From the NCBI GenBank assembly GCA_001510575.1, contig LNGK01000008.1, positions 4,223,978 through 4,287,977 of the forward strand: 64,000 nt of DNA. Reading direction: 5' to 3'. The notes under the pieces are model-generated. The model worked only from the letters and a program-made list of their open reading frames with translations, did not search any database and was not told the DNA's origin. Below are positions 24,864-36,180 of the stretch, one piece after another; positions within the stretch are counted from its first letter, which is position 1, and every line of letters begins with the position of its first letter. This DNA is from Knoxdaviesia capensis. Taxonomy: Eukaryota; Ascomycota; Sordariomycetes; Microascales; Gondwanamycetaceae. Position numbers and translations under genes: made by a program.

Positions 24864-27800
24864 TGCCAGAAACCGGGAAGCTGAAAGAACCTGTCCTGCT
24901 ACTTTTACTACTCCTCACTTCCCAGAACACAGGTTTGGATGTTTTGTGGGTGAGTCCTCGTAGTGGTAAGAGAGCACAGAAGTGGGGGGTTCACACGAAG
25001 AGAGACGACACCAACGATTGGAGGAAGCGGAAGGACGGAATGGTAAGGACGATGCCGACTGGGCAATTGACGAAGCTACGTGGTGAGAAGTCGGAAGGAC
25101 GAAGGTTTTGAGACACAGAGGAAAATACGGGTTAAATAGGTTCTGAGTGAGGATGAATATATGACCAGTTGAGAGAGAGGGAGAGAGGGAGAGAGGGAGT
25201 CAAAAGAACAAAGATGACACAGAGAGTTGGAAGCGAAGATGAGAAGAGAAGAGAAGAGTTTAGTAGGTAATGAAGAGCAACTAGGTAGTAAGAAGGAATG
25301 AATATAGGGAGACTAGAAGTCGGAAAAAAAGTTGAGGAGGGAAGAAAAAAAAATGTAATCGAAGAAGGAAGAGATGAGGAGAATGTGTGTGTAGGAGAGA
25401 AGTGTGTGTGTGTGTGTGTGTGGTGTGTGTGAGTGGGAAAAAAATAATAATAAATAAATAAAATGCAGAACCGAAATTGGTGATGCTAAATTCAGTACGA
25501 AAAGGCTAATGGCCCCTACAAATACAGTACGGCTCGCACGGTATTAGGGCTGTAAACGGGCTACCCAATGGGCTGGCAGGCGAAATACACAGTGCATGTA
25601 CTGTAAACTACATGTTCTCTAAATGCTCTGAATACGAGTGTGTTCGTCCTTCATACTCCAAACCAGACCTCATCTATTCTTTGTGCATCAGAATTTTGAT
25701 GTTATTTTATTCTAGAAGGAAAGTGAAAGTGAAATATCCTCATGGATATCCAGTAGGCGGTCATCACCACGCTGTAATTTCATGCGGCGGTGTATAGTCG
25801 TATCTTCCTCTGGGTAAGATTGGAAGACAAAGAAAGGGTGTGTAGATCGCACGCACTTAGGAACTGCTTGAACAGTTCAACAAAACAGCGAGGAAAATAG
25901 GAGTCGGAAACGGTCAGGGGCGTGAGATTACGAAATGGGTAAATATGGGCATTGCAAGCCGGGCGTCGACTTGCTTGCTAGAGTGGGAGATCCCATCAAA
26001 GAGACGCAGCAGCCCACTAAAAAGGCTGATTAAAGAGACGACCACGGCGCCAATCCCAGGTCGTTATTATGAGAAGACGAGAGAAGAAGAGAGAGTATCT
26101 CTTGTTCCAAAGTTACGTGGACTCTTCCCACAGTCACCAGCTCCGGTTTCGCGGCGCAGCGAAACAGGTGCACGTTGGCAAAGTGCGGGTACTTTCGCGA
26201 GGAATCAAACTCAAAGTGGGATGTGTAACCTCCTTACTTCAACAATACCTAAGTATGCATGTACTACGAGTACCGTATAAAAGGTTTCATCAGCCTGACA
26301 TACGGACTATGGAGATATAATTAGAGAAGGAAATTGCCAGCAGTTGTGCGCTTCTCGCAAGCGGGCGGGGAAAAGCCGCTGACAACTCTGTCGTTCTTAA
26401 AAAGCAAGAGTCGTCCAGCATTTCACTCTTGCAAGCTCCAGACTCCGGTTGGGCCATTGAAGTGTATTAGCCGTTGGCTACCCAATACCTATAAGAGCAC
26501 GAAGAGGGAAACCAAAAAAACTATTACTTCAAGAAGCAGCAGGTTGACATTCCTGTTCGGTGGCGGCTGACTTGTGCCCTAATCTCTAATCTCTAATCTT
26601 GAAGCAAGTGTCAAAGTCACCACAACTGGGTGAAACTGCCGATTAAAATTAAAAAGCCACGGCACAACCACTTGAGTGTGTCCGAGTCTAGTCTGCATGC
26701 TACAATACCAACAGGTATTTGGGGACTTGATTTTTGTGATTTTTGGTTCATTTCTGGGGGGTCTATATTTATCTTTTTGAAAAGGGGTGTCCGTTGGTGA
26801 GCCCTTATCAACTATCTCGCACTTCTCGAGCCTTTTTTAACGCGAGTAGTTGCGCCCGGCACCGTCAAAGTCACCCGGCTTCTCGTGTGTTATCTCCAAA
26901 TGTCCACACAGGTCTCCATTCAAGACTCCATTCAGTAGTTCAACCACTATGAACGGTTTTATGCTGTGTGCGACACCATTACAACACTCAAGTCCCTGCA
27001 AACCCAGATTCAAACCCCCCCCCGAGCTTGAAACGCCGTCTCCCATTGGCCAGCCAGACTCATATCCTGTCGCCACCCCAAAGTGGGAACTTGAGGTGTC
27101 TCTCTGTCTGTTTCTCGAGATAGAGACAAAGGAGGGCCATTGATTTTGTCAGAACCTCCGAAATCGACTTGCTTAACGGGCGTGGGTTCCAGGGCTCCCC
27201 CGGAGGGCCTAGCCTGCCCTAAAAATTGAGGGACAGCAAACAAAATCCACACCCGAGTATACCATACAAGACAGCCCGTTGGAGTGCTCTATCGATAGAG
27301 ACGGGGCACAAGGCGGAAAAAGTCAAAGATAGCACTATTCTGCGGTGTTTAAAGCCATGGGTTGGCGTATCTGGGTTGTGTTGAGCAGGGCCCTCTAACT
27401 GCCGGTGAGACCGCGAGTGGTTTTCGCTATTAGGAGTCGATATCTTTTTTCCTAAGTGAAGGCTTTTGAGAAAACAGTATATGCATACGATGCCAAGACA
27501 TCATTGGTTCCTGCGTCGAAGATGAAAATTTTCTTTTTTTTCTTCTTTCGGCATCAGCAGACAATAATCCAATGCACCAGCAAGTTGTGTGTGTCGATCC
27601 AACGCCGAACACGGACAGAATGTCCAGATCACGCTTCAGGGACCCAATCTTCCATTTAATTCCATATGCTGGACTGGACTACTCACTGGGGTTCAATCAA
27701 GTATTCAAGTTCCTGTTTGCAGGGGGTTGTTGGTGCTGGATCGGAGTGGGATTTCGCAATTCTGGACATGGGCACAAGAGGGGCACTTCCCAGCAAAGTG

Positions 27801-29696
27801 GACACTCGAAGGTCCAGTTGTAGCCCACACGCCAGTCCAATAATCCTGTCCAGAGCATGTCTTTCAAGATAACGACAGCCCCTAAAAAAAGAACCAGCCA
27901 GCAGTGTGTCGTACCAGGCATCACCATATTCCTTCACTAGCCGCCTTTCCCGTGTCCCGGCACCTAGCACGATGCCGTCTCCCAGCTTCCAGTTCAGGGC
28001 CCCGACAATACAGTAAAAAGTCTCCCGGAATGATAGCGAAGCGAGCCACGCTCACTCAACCCTCAACGGAAATCCTCTGGTCCACTAACGACGACAGGGG
28101 GGCGTGGAAATCTAGGAACTGGGTAACGCGGGGTAAGAGGCCAGGCCAGGCTGGCCTTGGTGATGCTGGTGCTGTGGGGATTGGATGAGCTTTGCCTTGT
28201 GATTTTTTATTTCTTTTATTCGTCTTTTTTTGTTGGACAACCAGACTCAGAGAATATTGTGTTGGTCTCCTGTTCAGAGCAGGTCTATCTCGGAGGCGAT
28301 GGTTTGGGAATTCCAATGTGTCCTCAGCAGCCCATCATACCCTTCCATGTACAGCTCCCAACTCACCCGTTCCAGTTCGTCCTGCAGCCGAACGGAATGC
28401 GTGATAGAATTTCCCGTTCCACAAACGTGAAGTCACGGGTTGAGAGCCCCAGCATCAGCTTGGACCTTGGGGAAATATGAGATTCACCCGTCTCGGGCTC
28501 TTTGTCCATGTCCACGCAATATATCCAACACTGCTACGGGCATTTATATCCGAATGATGCAGCCAAGAGCCCTGAACACCGGCTTCCAGATGTTGCTCTG
28601 CGTCGGAATTGGAAGATAATAATGCAGATAGAATCCACGCGTCCACAACTACATTTGTCAAGAAGATATAAAGCAAAAAAACTCTTCTCTCCTTTGGCCA
28701 TTTCGATTCCCACCACAATACTTTCCTTCTTGTCCCCCTTTTTCTTTTTCCAGCCCTGTGATCAGGCACCACGGCCGGACTCTCAAGTAGCACGTAGGCC
28801 GTCCCGGCTTTTGACTTGTTGCCGCTACCCCTTGGAATGCGATCCGACATTTTGCTCGTCTAGCAGTTGTGACAGGAAGGTTTGTTTCGTGGCCTGGCTA
28901 GAGAGAGAATCTAACACACTAGATCAGGAGGAGTCTTCAGCCTTCAAACACCATCGAAGTTTTGATTTTGATGTCTAGGGCTTAACCCTAACTCGCCCAA
29001 CCTCTCGCCGTAATATCGACTCCTTGCCTCACCCAGTAATACTTGAACGCACTTGTACGAATCTGGGAGCATGCATGAATCCATTCTGTCGGCAATTCCC
29101 ATTTGCACGTCATTTCTTGGGGGTTCCTTATTGGACAAAATGTCCTTTGCTCTTTTTTTTTTCTTTCGTCTCAGCTGGAACGATGAATTTTTCTTTGAGT
29201 TGGAGAATAGGGCGGATGGACGTAGTATCAGAAGTTTTCTCCTGCTAGTGAGAAAAAAAATCCCTTCCGTTTTCTTCCTTTGTAGCCAGACGAGATTCCC
29301 CCGATTGCCTTATTGACGGAATCGGTTCCATTCAGAACAGCTGTGGGTCAGTTGTCCAAAAGCAAAACCGGAGTCCCGTTGGCTGCTGCGTTCCCATCTA
29401 TTTCCCTCAAACTCCGGTGCTTCTCGCATTCTGCACCGATAGCGGTGGCCCCGTCTTCGTTGTCTTCCTTTTTCTCTTGCTTGAGCCCACTTTATCTAGC
29501 CTGCACATAGACTTTCTTTCCTTGTTTTTTTTATGTCAACGTAACTCCAACTCTCTTTCCGTTATCAGAGGTCGTCTTCGGCTCGTGTCTCGTGTCCCGT
29601 CTCGCAACCTGAACCTGCCGTGCTCTTAGGGTTCCCTTTGTTCACCGGCCCATCTCAGTCATTATCTACGGAATAACCCTCCCAAATACTTGAATA
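24864..29696. other. Gene-poor stretch of about 4.8 kb
   Basis: The first 600 bases are the purine-rich (minus strand CT-rich) leader of the zinc-finger gene, with GAGAGG repeats at 25171-25198 and a TG run at 25403-25420. The rest is AT-richer and has short frames without recognisable domains. A minus-strand frame at 27683-27970 (95 codons) has a protein-like composition but is opposed by plus-strand frames and has no partner exon. The CT-rich plus strand at 29400-29690 is the leader of the DUF3602 gene. Confidence 0.4.
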
Positions 29697-30321
29697 ATGG
29701 AAGTTTATCGCAGAGTTGGTCGCGGAGGTGCCGGAAATTTCGTCTCCAAGGCGGATGCCGAAGCTCTGGAAAAGCCGGATGTGAGTGATTGAATCATTGA
29801 TTTGGTGGTGGGGTTGGTTTGTCGTGAACCCTAGCCACAAACCCTTACCCGTTCGCAAACGACACCATCCATCACAAGAACCACCCCGAAGGCTATGTCC
29901 GCGATACCAGCAAATCTAACTCTGAATCCAGGACGAGGAAGCCCTGCGCAAATCCGTAACGCCCGTGCCAGACCCGGCCCACGCGCACCCGGGCGTGCAG
30001 ACCCACGTGTACGGCGGCCGTGGCGGGGCCGGCAACTTCGCGGAGACGTCCGCGATGCCTGACATTGCGTCGCACACTCACAATGACGCCACTACCGCCG
30101 ACAAGCGCGCGTCCACGGCGGCCGCGGCACCGAGCCGTGGGGGCCGGGTTGGCTGGTCCGGACGTGGCGGCGCGGGGAACTGGTCCGACGCCGCACAGGC
30201 ATTGGAGGCGGAGCGCCAGCTTGAGGAGGAGAAGAAGCTCCGGGAGTCGGTGGATGCGAAGGTCAAGCTGGCGGTTGATGCGGGGCTACCGCTACCGCCC
30301 AGGGCTCATAACCGGGACTGA
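29697..30321 (+). CDS. DUF3602 / Par32-like GRGGAGN-repeat protein
   Basis: Two exons (29697-29780, 29932-30321; donor GTGAGT, acceptor TCCAG, phase 0) encode 157 residues. Three copies of the motif GRGGAGN[FW] occur at residues 8-15, 57-64 and 105-112, the hallmark of DUF3602 proteins. In budding yeast the family includes Par32, a phosphoprotein under TORC1-Npr1 control that affects ammonium transporters (family knowledge; not shown for this protein). A charged helical segment (AERQLEEEKKLRESVDAKV) lies near the C-terminus. The protein has no membrane segment or signal peptide and is probably disordered between motifs. It is convergent with RLP24 downstream. Confidence 0.85.
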
Positions 30322-30820
30322 GAGCATGTGTTTCCATTGACACCCTAGGCCTATTTCACAGTTGGTTTCTTTTTGTTGTTTCCAGTGTCTGTTTGTTAGG
30401 GATTTATATGCCGTCCCAGCTATATTATTTGCCATATACACGTGTGTGCGTTTTCAGTCCGAGTGTGCTTTGATGCTTGGAGTATTTGCTCGTTTCTTAT
30501 TTTAGTTCTTCTTTCTCATCTTGCCCTTTAAATGAAAGCATTTTCACAGGGTGCAAGGAACCGGTAAAGAGTAATACGCATAAAATTTCATAAGACCAAC
30601 TGCTACTGTTGTTCACTTGCAGTTGGCCATTCAAAACCAGACACAATAAGTACAAAAGTGAGCCCAAAATAGATGTAACGCCATGCCCTTGAAGTTCTTT
30701 TCCGGTCGCAAAAAAAAGGTTTTGAAACAGCACAACCCAGACGCTGATGAACGAGAAACCGCCATGAAAACATAGTGTAGCGGGGGGAGAGGCAGTACCG
30801 AGAGATGGTCCACACGACTA
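30322..30820. other. Convergent 3' region between the DUF3602 gene and RLP24
   Basis: AT-rich sequence that should hold both 3' untranslated regions. No frame worth calling. Confidence 0.5.
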
Positions 30821-31676
30821 CTACTCGTCGTCCATGTCAACATCCTCATCACCGTCATCGTTATCATCCTCCTCGTCCTCCCAACCAGCGTTCTCCTCGT
30901 CCTCAACAACCTCCTCGCCACCATCGACAAGCTGCACGAAGCGAGCCTTCTTGCGGATAATCTCGCGGCCAAACACACGCGACTTCTCGGGCTCGGCCTG
31001 GATCTCGGCGATCTCGTCCTCGGTGAGGCCGGCCTCGGCGAGGCGGCGTTTCTCCGAGCCGCGCAGCCGCGGGAGCAGGTGCTCGTTATTGGCGACCAGC
31101 TCGCGCGCCGTCGCCAGCTCGCGCTGCCGCCGGCCGGCCATGCGGCGCTTGTAGAACACCCGCTCGCGCCGCGCGCGGATCTCCGAAATGCGCTCCATCG
31201 CCCGCACCGTCTTGGCCACCAGCTCGCGGTCGTAGCGCACCGGCACATTGCGCCGCGCTGCAAACTGCAGCGTGCTATCGACCGTCATCTCCTTACCGGC
31301 CGCCTTGCGGAAGACCTTCGTCCACTTGAGCTTTCGCGGGTTTCGCTTCATTTTGAACTGTATACCGCCAAAAGCATGTCATTAGTTAGTATGGGTCGCT
31401 TGCCAGTGTCACCAAAACATTCGAAGAAACCCCCAAAACGGAATATATCGACTGTGGTCCTTTCGCTGCCCGTCTCGCTGGGGAAGGGTGGGTTCGTACG
31501 TTTTTGTGGCATTTGCTCCGACAAAATCTGAAAACTTTTGCATCGTTCCGCACAAAGGTGATGCCTTTGCTGGGGTACGCCGGCCGCGAACAGAAATAGC
31601 AGGTTTCAATCCTAATCGAACGTTAGAAACACTCTCGCGGTAATGATCCAGTCGGTAGGTACCAATCTCACCTCAT
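30821..31676 (-). CDS. RLP24: Ribosome biogenesis protein Rlp24
   Basis: Three exons (31676-31672, 31611-31500, 31357-30821) join to 217 residues. The first exon is only five bases (ATGAG), followed by an intron with a TCTAAC branch site; the join gives MRIETCYFCSRPAYPS, the conserved start of the family. An L24e-type zinc ribbon uses C6, C9, C32 and C36. The segment MKRNPRKLKWTKVFRKAAGK matches the family closely, and the tail is strongly acidic (EDDNDDGDEDVDMDDE). Rlp24 occupies the place of ribosomal protein L24 on nuclear pre-60S particles and recruits the AAA ATPase Afg2/Drg1, which releases it in the cytoplasm (family knowledge). Length and motifs are normal. Confidence 0.96.
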
Positions 31677-33089
31677 TTTGTCTGATTTCGTGCTTGTGAA
31701 TCCTCCAAGAGTGCTGAAATGGTTATGATACCACAGATTTTAGAGAACTGTCTTTGGGCTGTTTGAAATCTTTTTTTCTTGCTTTTTTTTCTGCCACCTT
31801 GCTTATCGATAAGTCGGTGGGGCTTGGTCCAAAAATGGGGGCGGTCTAACAAAGATCACGTGAATACCTCAGGCAACAAAACCCATTGTCTTGGTGTCTC
31901 ACATTCTTCGGATTCTTCCTCAGATTGGATTGGAGTGGCCCAAAGACAATTTTTTTATTGGAATCAGCTATTCACTAAATGGTGAGTGTTCTGGTCTGAA
32001 GAACACTCCATCAGATCATCGTTCAACGACATTGAAGTACCAAGTGATGGCAAAGTCCGGCGATGGTGGTATGTCGGGTTGCACTAGTGGAGGCAACATA
32101 TACTGGTATTGCGAGACGGCGAACATAACCAGAGGCCTCGTGGCGCAACGGTAGCGCGTTCGACTCCAGATCGAAAGGTTATCCGTTCAAATCGGGTCGG
32201 GGTCATCTAATCTCTTTTTGGAGTTCTTTTGGCTCCTCACGGCACCGTGGATCCTCCAAAATCCTTTCCAGGGTGCACAGGCAGAGTGGAGTGGGGCATG
32301 CCCGTCTCAGAGGAGCTCCTAACCGCTTCCTTTTTGTGTCCCCGAACAGTATCATGCATAACTGGCAAAAGGATTCGGAGGGGGGGGGTCAAGTTGGCTG
32401 TGGTTGGCAGGAAGTCTGTACTCGTAGAAGCTTGATTCAAGACTGGCCTCTTGTAGTCCTTCTTACACTAGTCAACAGTAATGTTGGCGGACTTGGCCTG
32501 GTCAGCCGTGGCTGGGGGGACATTCGCCGATAGAAGAAAGTCACTGCCAAATAAGGTCGTGGTTCTGTCTACTGTAGGTACCCGACTGGGTGCAGAAGCG
32601 AATATACGGCTGCAGGATATAAAACACCTATGAACCCCACTCCGCCGGAGTTTCTGGATGTGACAACTCAACCATCGTCACACATCTGTCCTGCCTTAGC
32701 CCCGGACACGCAGCGAGCATTCCCCGGGACGGAACATGATCGGAGCGGTTCCGATAGCACAACCCCAACCCTAGAAATGCCACATCACGTGACGGCGTGG
32801 TCGTATTTCCCAAAGCAGCGTTTGTCGCGCTTGCATGGCCCGTTTGACGCGACCAGAACCGCGCTGCTGCCTATGGTTTGGACTTCCACTTAAACATCCG
32901 AGGAAGACGTCGAACGCCAGGCAGATTTTGATTTGAGAGATCCGTTTCCTGTACACAGTCTCTTCCTTTTTCTCAATTTTCATTTTACAAGGCAAAGACA
33001 AAACGCTTCCTAAATATACCTAGTCCGTCCGTCCTTGGCTCCCTCCTTAACACCCCCGTTTGCACAGCTCAACAGCAACGTTCATCGCC
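31677..33089. other. Intergenic region between RLP24 and KU80, holding tRNA-Trp
   Basis: Divergent promoter region for RLP24 (left) and KU80 (right). Apart from tRNA-Trp I see no gene. The frames at 32229-32533 and 32630-32893 have no recognisable domain. Confidence 0.5.
32134..32205 (+). tRNA. tRNA-Trp (anticodon CCA)
   Basis: A complete cloverleaf without intron. The acceptor stem GGCCTCG pairs with CGGGGTC (with G-T pairs), the D arm is GCGC/GCGC, the anticodon stem TTCGA/TCGAA encloses the loop CTCCAGA with anticodon CCA, and the T arm ATCCG/CGGGT encloses TTCAAAT. A discriminator A is at 32205, and a T5 run at 32215-32219 should end RNA polymerase III transcription. CCA is not encoded, as usual for eukaryotes. 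Confidence 0.95.
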
Positions 33090-35673
33090 ATGGCGGACAA
33101 GGAGGCATGGATTTTCATTGTCGACCTGGGGCAGACTATGCTCAACTGCAATGGCGGGCGGGTTGAGTCCGATTTGGACTGGAGCATGCGCTACGTGTGG
33201 GACAAGATCGCCCACATTCTGTCTCTGAACCGGAAAGGCATCTTTGTCGGCGTGGTCGGCCTGCGCACAGACGACACCAACAATTCCATGGCCGATGAAG
33301 AAGGCTATGGGAACATCTCGGTGCTGCTGGAGATGCAGCAGATGACAATGCCGGCGTCGCGCATCCTCCGCGAGAGGATCCAACCGAGCTCGGCTACTAC
33401 TGGTGATGCCATCTCGGCTATCATTGTCGCCACGGAGATGATGACCAAGTTCACCCGGGAACTGAAGTACCAGCGCAAGATTGTACTGGTTACTGATGGC
33501 CTGGGAGTCATTGACGAAGACGGAGAACTTGCTCCCATCTGGAAGGCTATCAACCGAGCCGGCATCCAATTGACCATTCTGTATGTCCCTCTGCGGAAGA
33601 ACTCGAAACCGGAGATGTTGATTAGAATCTAACCAATCTATGACCATTTCATCCACACAGGGGGGTTGATTTTGACAGTCCTGATATTGGCTATAAGGAA
33701 GAAGACAAGCCTAAGCTTAAGGTACTTTGCCGACTTTAACACTAAGACCGAGATTCAGTTGGACTAACGCTGGTTTCCCAGAGAACAAATGAGAGAATTC
33801 TGAAAAACTTGGTTGAAAACTGCGAGGGCGGCCAGTTCGGAACCATGTTCGAGGCAATCGATGGACTGACCATCCCCAATATCAAACGCCCGCGGCCCTA
33901 CAAATCCTACGAAGGCACGCTCACGCTTGGAGACCCAGCCGGCTCAAGCCCATTTGTCAAGATCAATGTTGAGCGCTACTTCAAGACACGCGCGGCGGCG
34001 ACCTTGTCCGCCAGCACCGTGGTCGTCACGTCCGAATCCGGGGCGTCGGGTGCTGAAAACCCCGGCCCGTCGGCGGATTTTGGTGCGGTCCGGCAGGCGA
34101 GAACGTATAAAGTCAACGACCCTGATGCTCCTGGCGGCAAACGCGATGTCGAGTTTGAGTCTTTGGCAAAGGGGTATGAATATGGCCGCACTGCCGTCCA
34201 TATTAGCGAGTCAGAGTTCAACATTACGAAGCTTGAGACCACGAAAAGCTGCGGTATTCTCGGATTCATCAAGGCGGAAAAGGTAAGCTTTAGCTGTCCC
34301 GTCTTCTCTTCCTGCCTTTCAACTAACCTTACCCCTCCATAGTTCCACCCGGTCCTCCGCATGGGCGAAGCCGGCGTCTGGATGGCGAGCAAGATCAGCG
34401 TTCAAGACCAGCTTGCGCTTTCATCACTGATCCAAGCGCTTACACAAACCAAGTCGTATGCGGTCGCCAGATTCGTGGCGAAGGATGGAAAGGAGCCCGA
34501 GATCATTGTGCTGGCGCCTGATGCTGAGGAGAACTGCCTCTACGACGTTTCTCTCCCGTTTGCCGAGGATATCCGCGGTTACCAGTTTCCTCCGTTGGAC
34601 CACGTCATGTCTGTCACCGGCACTACCATCTCCAAGCATCGCTTCCTCCCATCCGATGATCTGTGCAAGGCCATGAGCGACTATGTTGATGCTATGGATA
34701 TATCTGAGTACAGCTTGGACGCAGAGGGGTAAGTCAGATACCGCTTTTGTCACTCTCACCCGAATGAACCACTAACATCTTATTTCCGGTGCAGAAATTC
34801 TGAAGAGTATCTCACGACAGAGCAACTCTTCGACCCCTCAATCCACCGGGTGAAACATGCCATCCAGGACCGTGCTATGTTTCCGGACCACCCGGTGCCT
34901 CCGATCCCCAAGAACCTCCTCGAGTTCGCGAATCCGGCGGAAGATCTGGTCCAGGGAGCAAACAGGCAGATCCAGCGGCTCGTCAGTCTGGCAGAGGTGA
35001 AGAAGGGTAAGATACTTTGTCCGCTTTCACGATGTTCTGCACATGTTCTAACCAATGCTCTCAATACACATAGTTCCCCCGAAGGCCAAGGGCAAACGCC
35101 GCCGCGAGACCGTCAAGCCGCTGTCCGGCCTCGACATCGACGCGCTGCTCTCATCGTCCAAGAAAGCGAAGCCCGCCGCCTCCGCCTCCACGAGCCAGGC
35201 ATCCACCGCTACGCTGACCGGCACGACTATATCGACCGACAATGCCATCCCGGAGTTCAAACAGGCGCTCGAATCCGCCGATACGTCTACGGAGATCGCC
35301 GATGCTACACGGCAAATGGGCGCGATTGCCCGCAAGCTCGCCAAGGATGGCTTTGGCGACGCCAACGACGGGCGGGTTATCGAGCACGTTGGCGTGATGC
35401 GCGAGGAGCTCATCCAGGTGGAGGAGCCTGAGCTGTACAACGACTTTATCCGCGATTTCAAGGCCCGGTTGCTCTCGGGCGAGATGAACGGGGATCGCCG
35501 CGAGTTGTGGTTCAAGCTTATTCGCATTTCGCGGCTGGGACTGATCCACTCGGGCCAGTCGGAGGCTTCCAAGGTCTCGGTTGAAGAGGCTATCAAGGTG
35601 AGTCCCTCTGGATTTATGGTTTCCTTATAGACATACTAATGAGTCCTGAGACATACAGTTTTACAACCCGTAG
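33090..35673 (+). CDS. KU80: Ku80 subunit of the Ku DNA end-binding complex
   Basis: Seven exons (33090-33580, 33661-33721, 33782-34282, 34343-34728, 34795-35006, 35074-35597, 35659-35673) join with matching phases to give 729 residues, a usual length for fungal Ku80. The start MADKEAWIFIVDLGQTM opens the von Willebrand-A-like domain. The Ku core follows (YKSYEGTLTLGDP, then VWMASKISVQDQLALSSL). The arm and C-terminal region run through FDPSIHRVKHAIQDRAMFPD and PLSGLDIDALL to a helical C-terminal domain. The last exon is 15 bases, encoding FYNP and the stop. With Ku70 the protein threads onto broken DNA ends and starts non-homologous end joining in the nucleus, and it also acts at telomeres (family knowledge). 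An upstream in-frame Met at 33060 is less likely, since it adds sequence that the family lacks. Confidence 0.97.
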
Positions 35674-36180
35674 AGGTAACTGCGCCCCTCTGCACCACAT
35701 TTTATGAGTCCACGAATAGCTAGCTGGCTGGATGATGGATACACAGTATCTTCAAATGCTAGAAACTACTAGGATAGGAAGGGACATGGAAGGTTTTAAA
35801 AATGAGTATCTTGTTGCATTATGAAGACGCAAAAAGCCGGGAAGACCCTCTTCTGCGGTATCGCTATCCGAAGACCCTTTTCTGTGGTATCACTACTATG
35901 TATCACTAACTCCTCAACTCCTGAACCAGTAGAACCTGAGCCATGTGCAACAGAAAAACAAGGTAAAAAAAAAAGGAATGTAGGTGAGTTTTGCAGACAA
36001 TGATGTCTGTCCTCGCTAGAGAAACTGTGTGTGTAAACAAAGCTTTGCAAAAAAGAAATTTCACAATGGCCTGTTTACCTGTTTGTGAAAGTCTTGCTTC
36101 TCCTGGAAAGAAACAAGCAAACCCTCAACCTCCATAACCACCATCCGTTCCATCCCCCCCATCCCCAAGGAAGAGATTCC
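35674..36180. other. Convergent 3' region between KU80 and the Gfd2-like gene
   Basis: AT-rich untranslated sequence; short frames only. Confidence 0.5.

Noticed and set aside
27683..27970. Minus-strand 95-codon frame with plausible composition
   Set aside because: Three plus-strand frames compete in the same place; no partner exons or domain seen.
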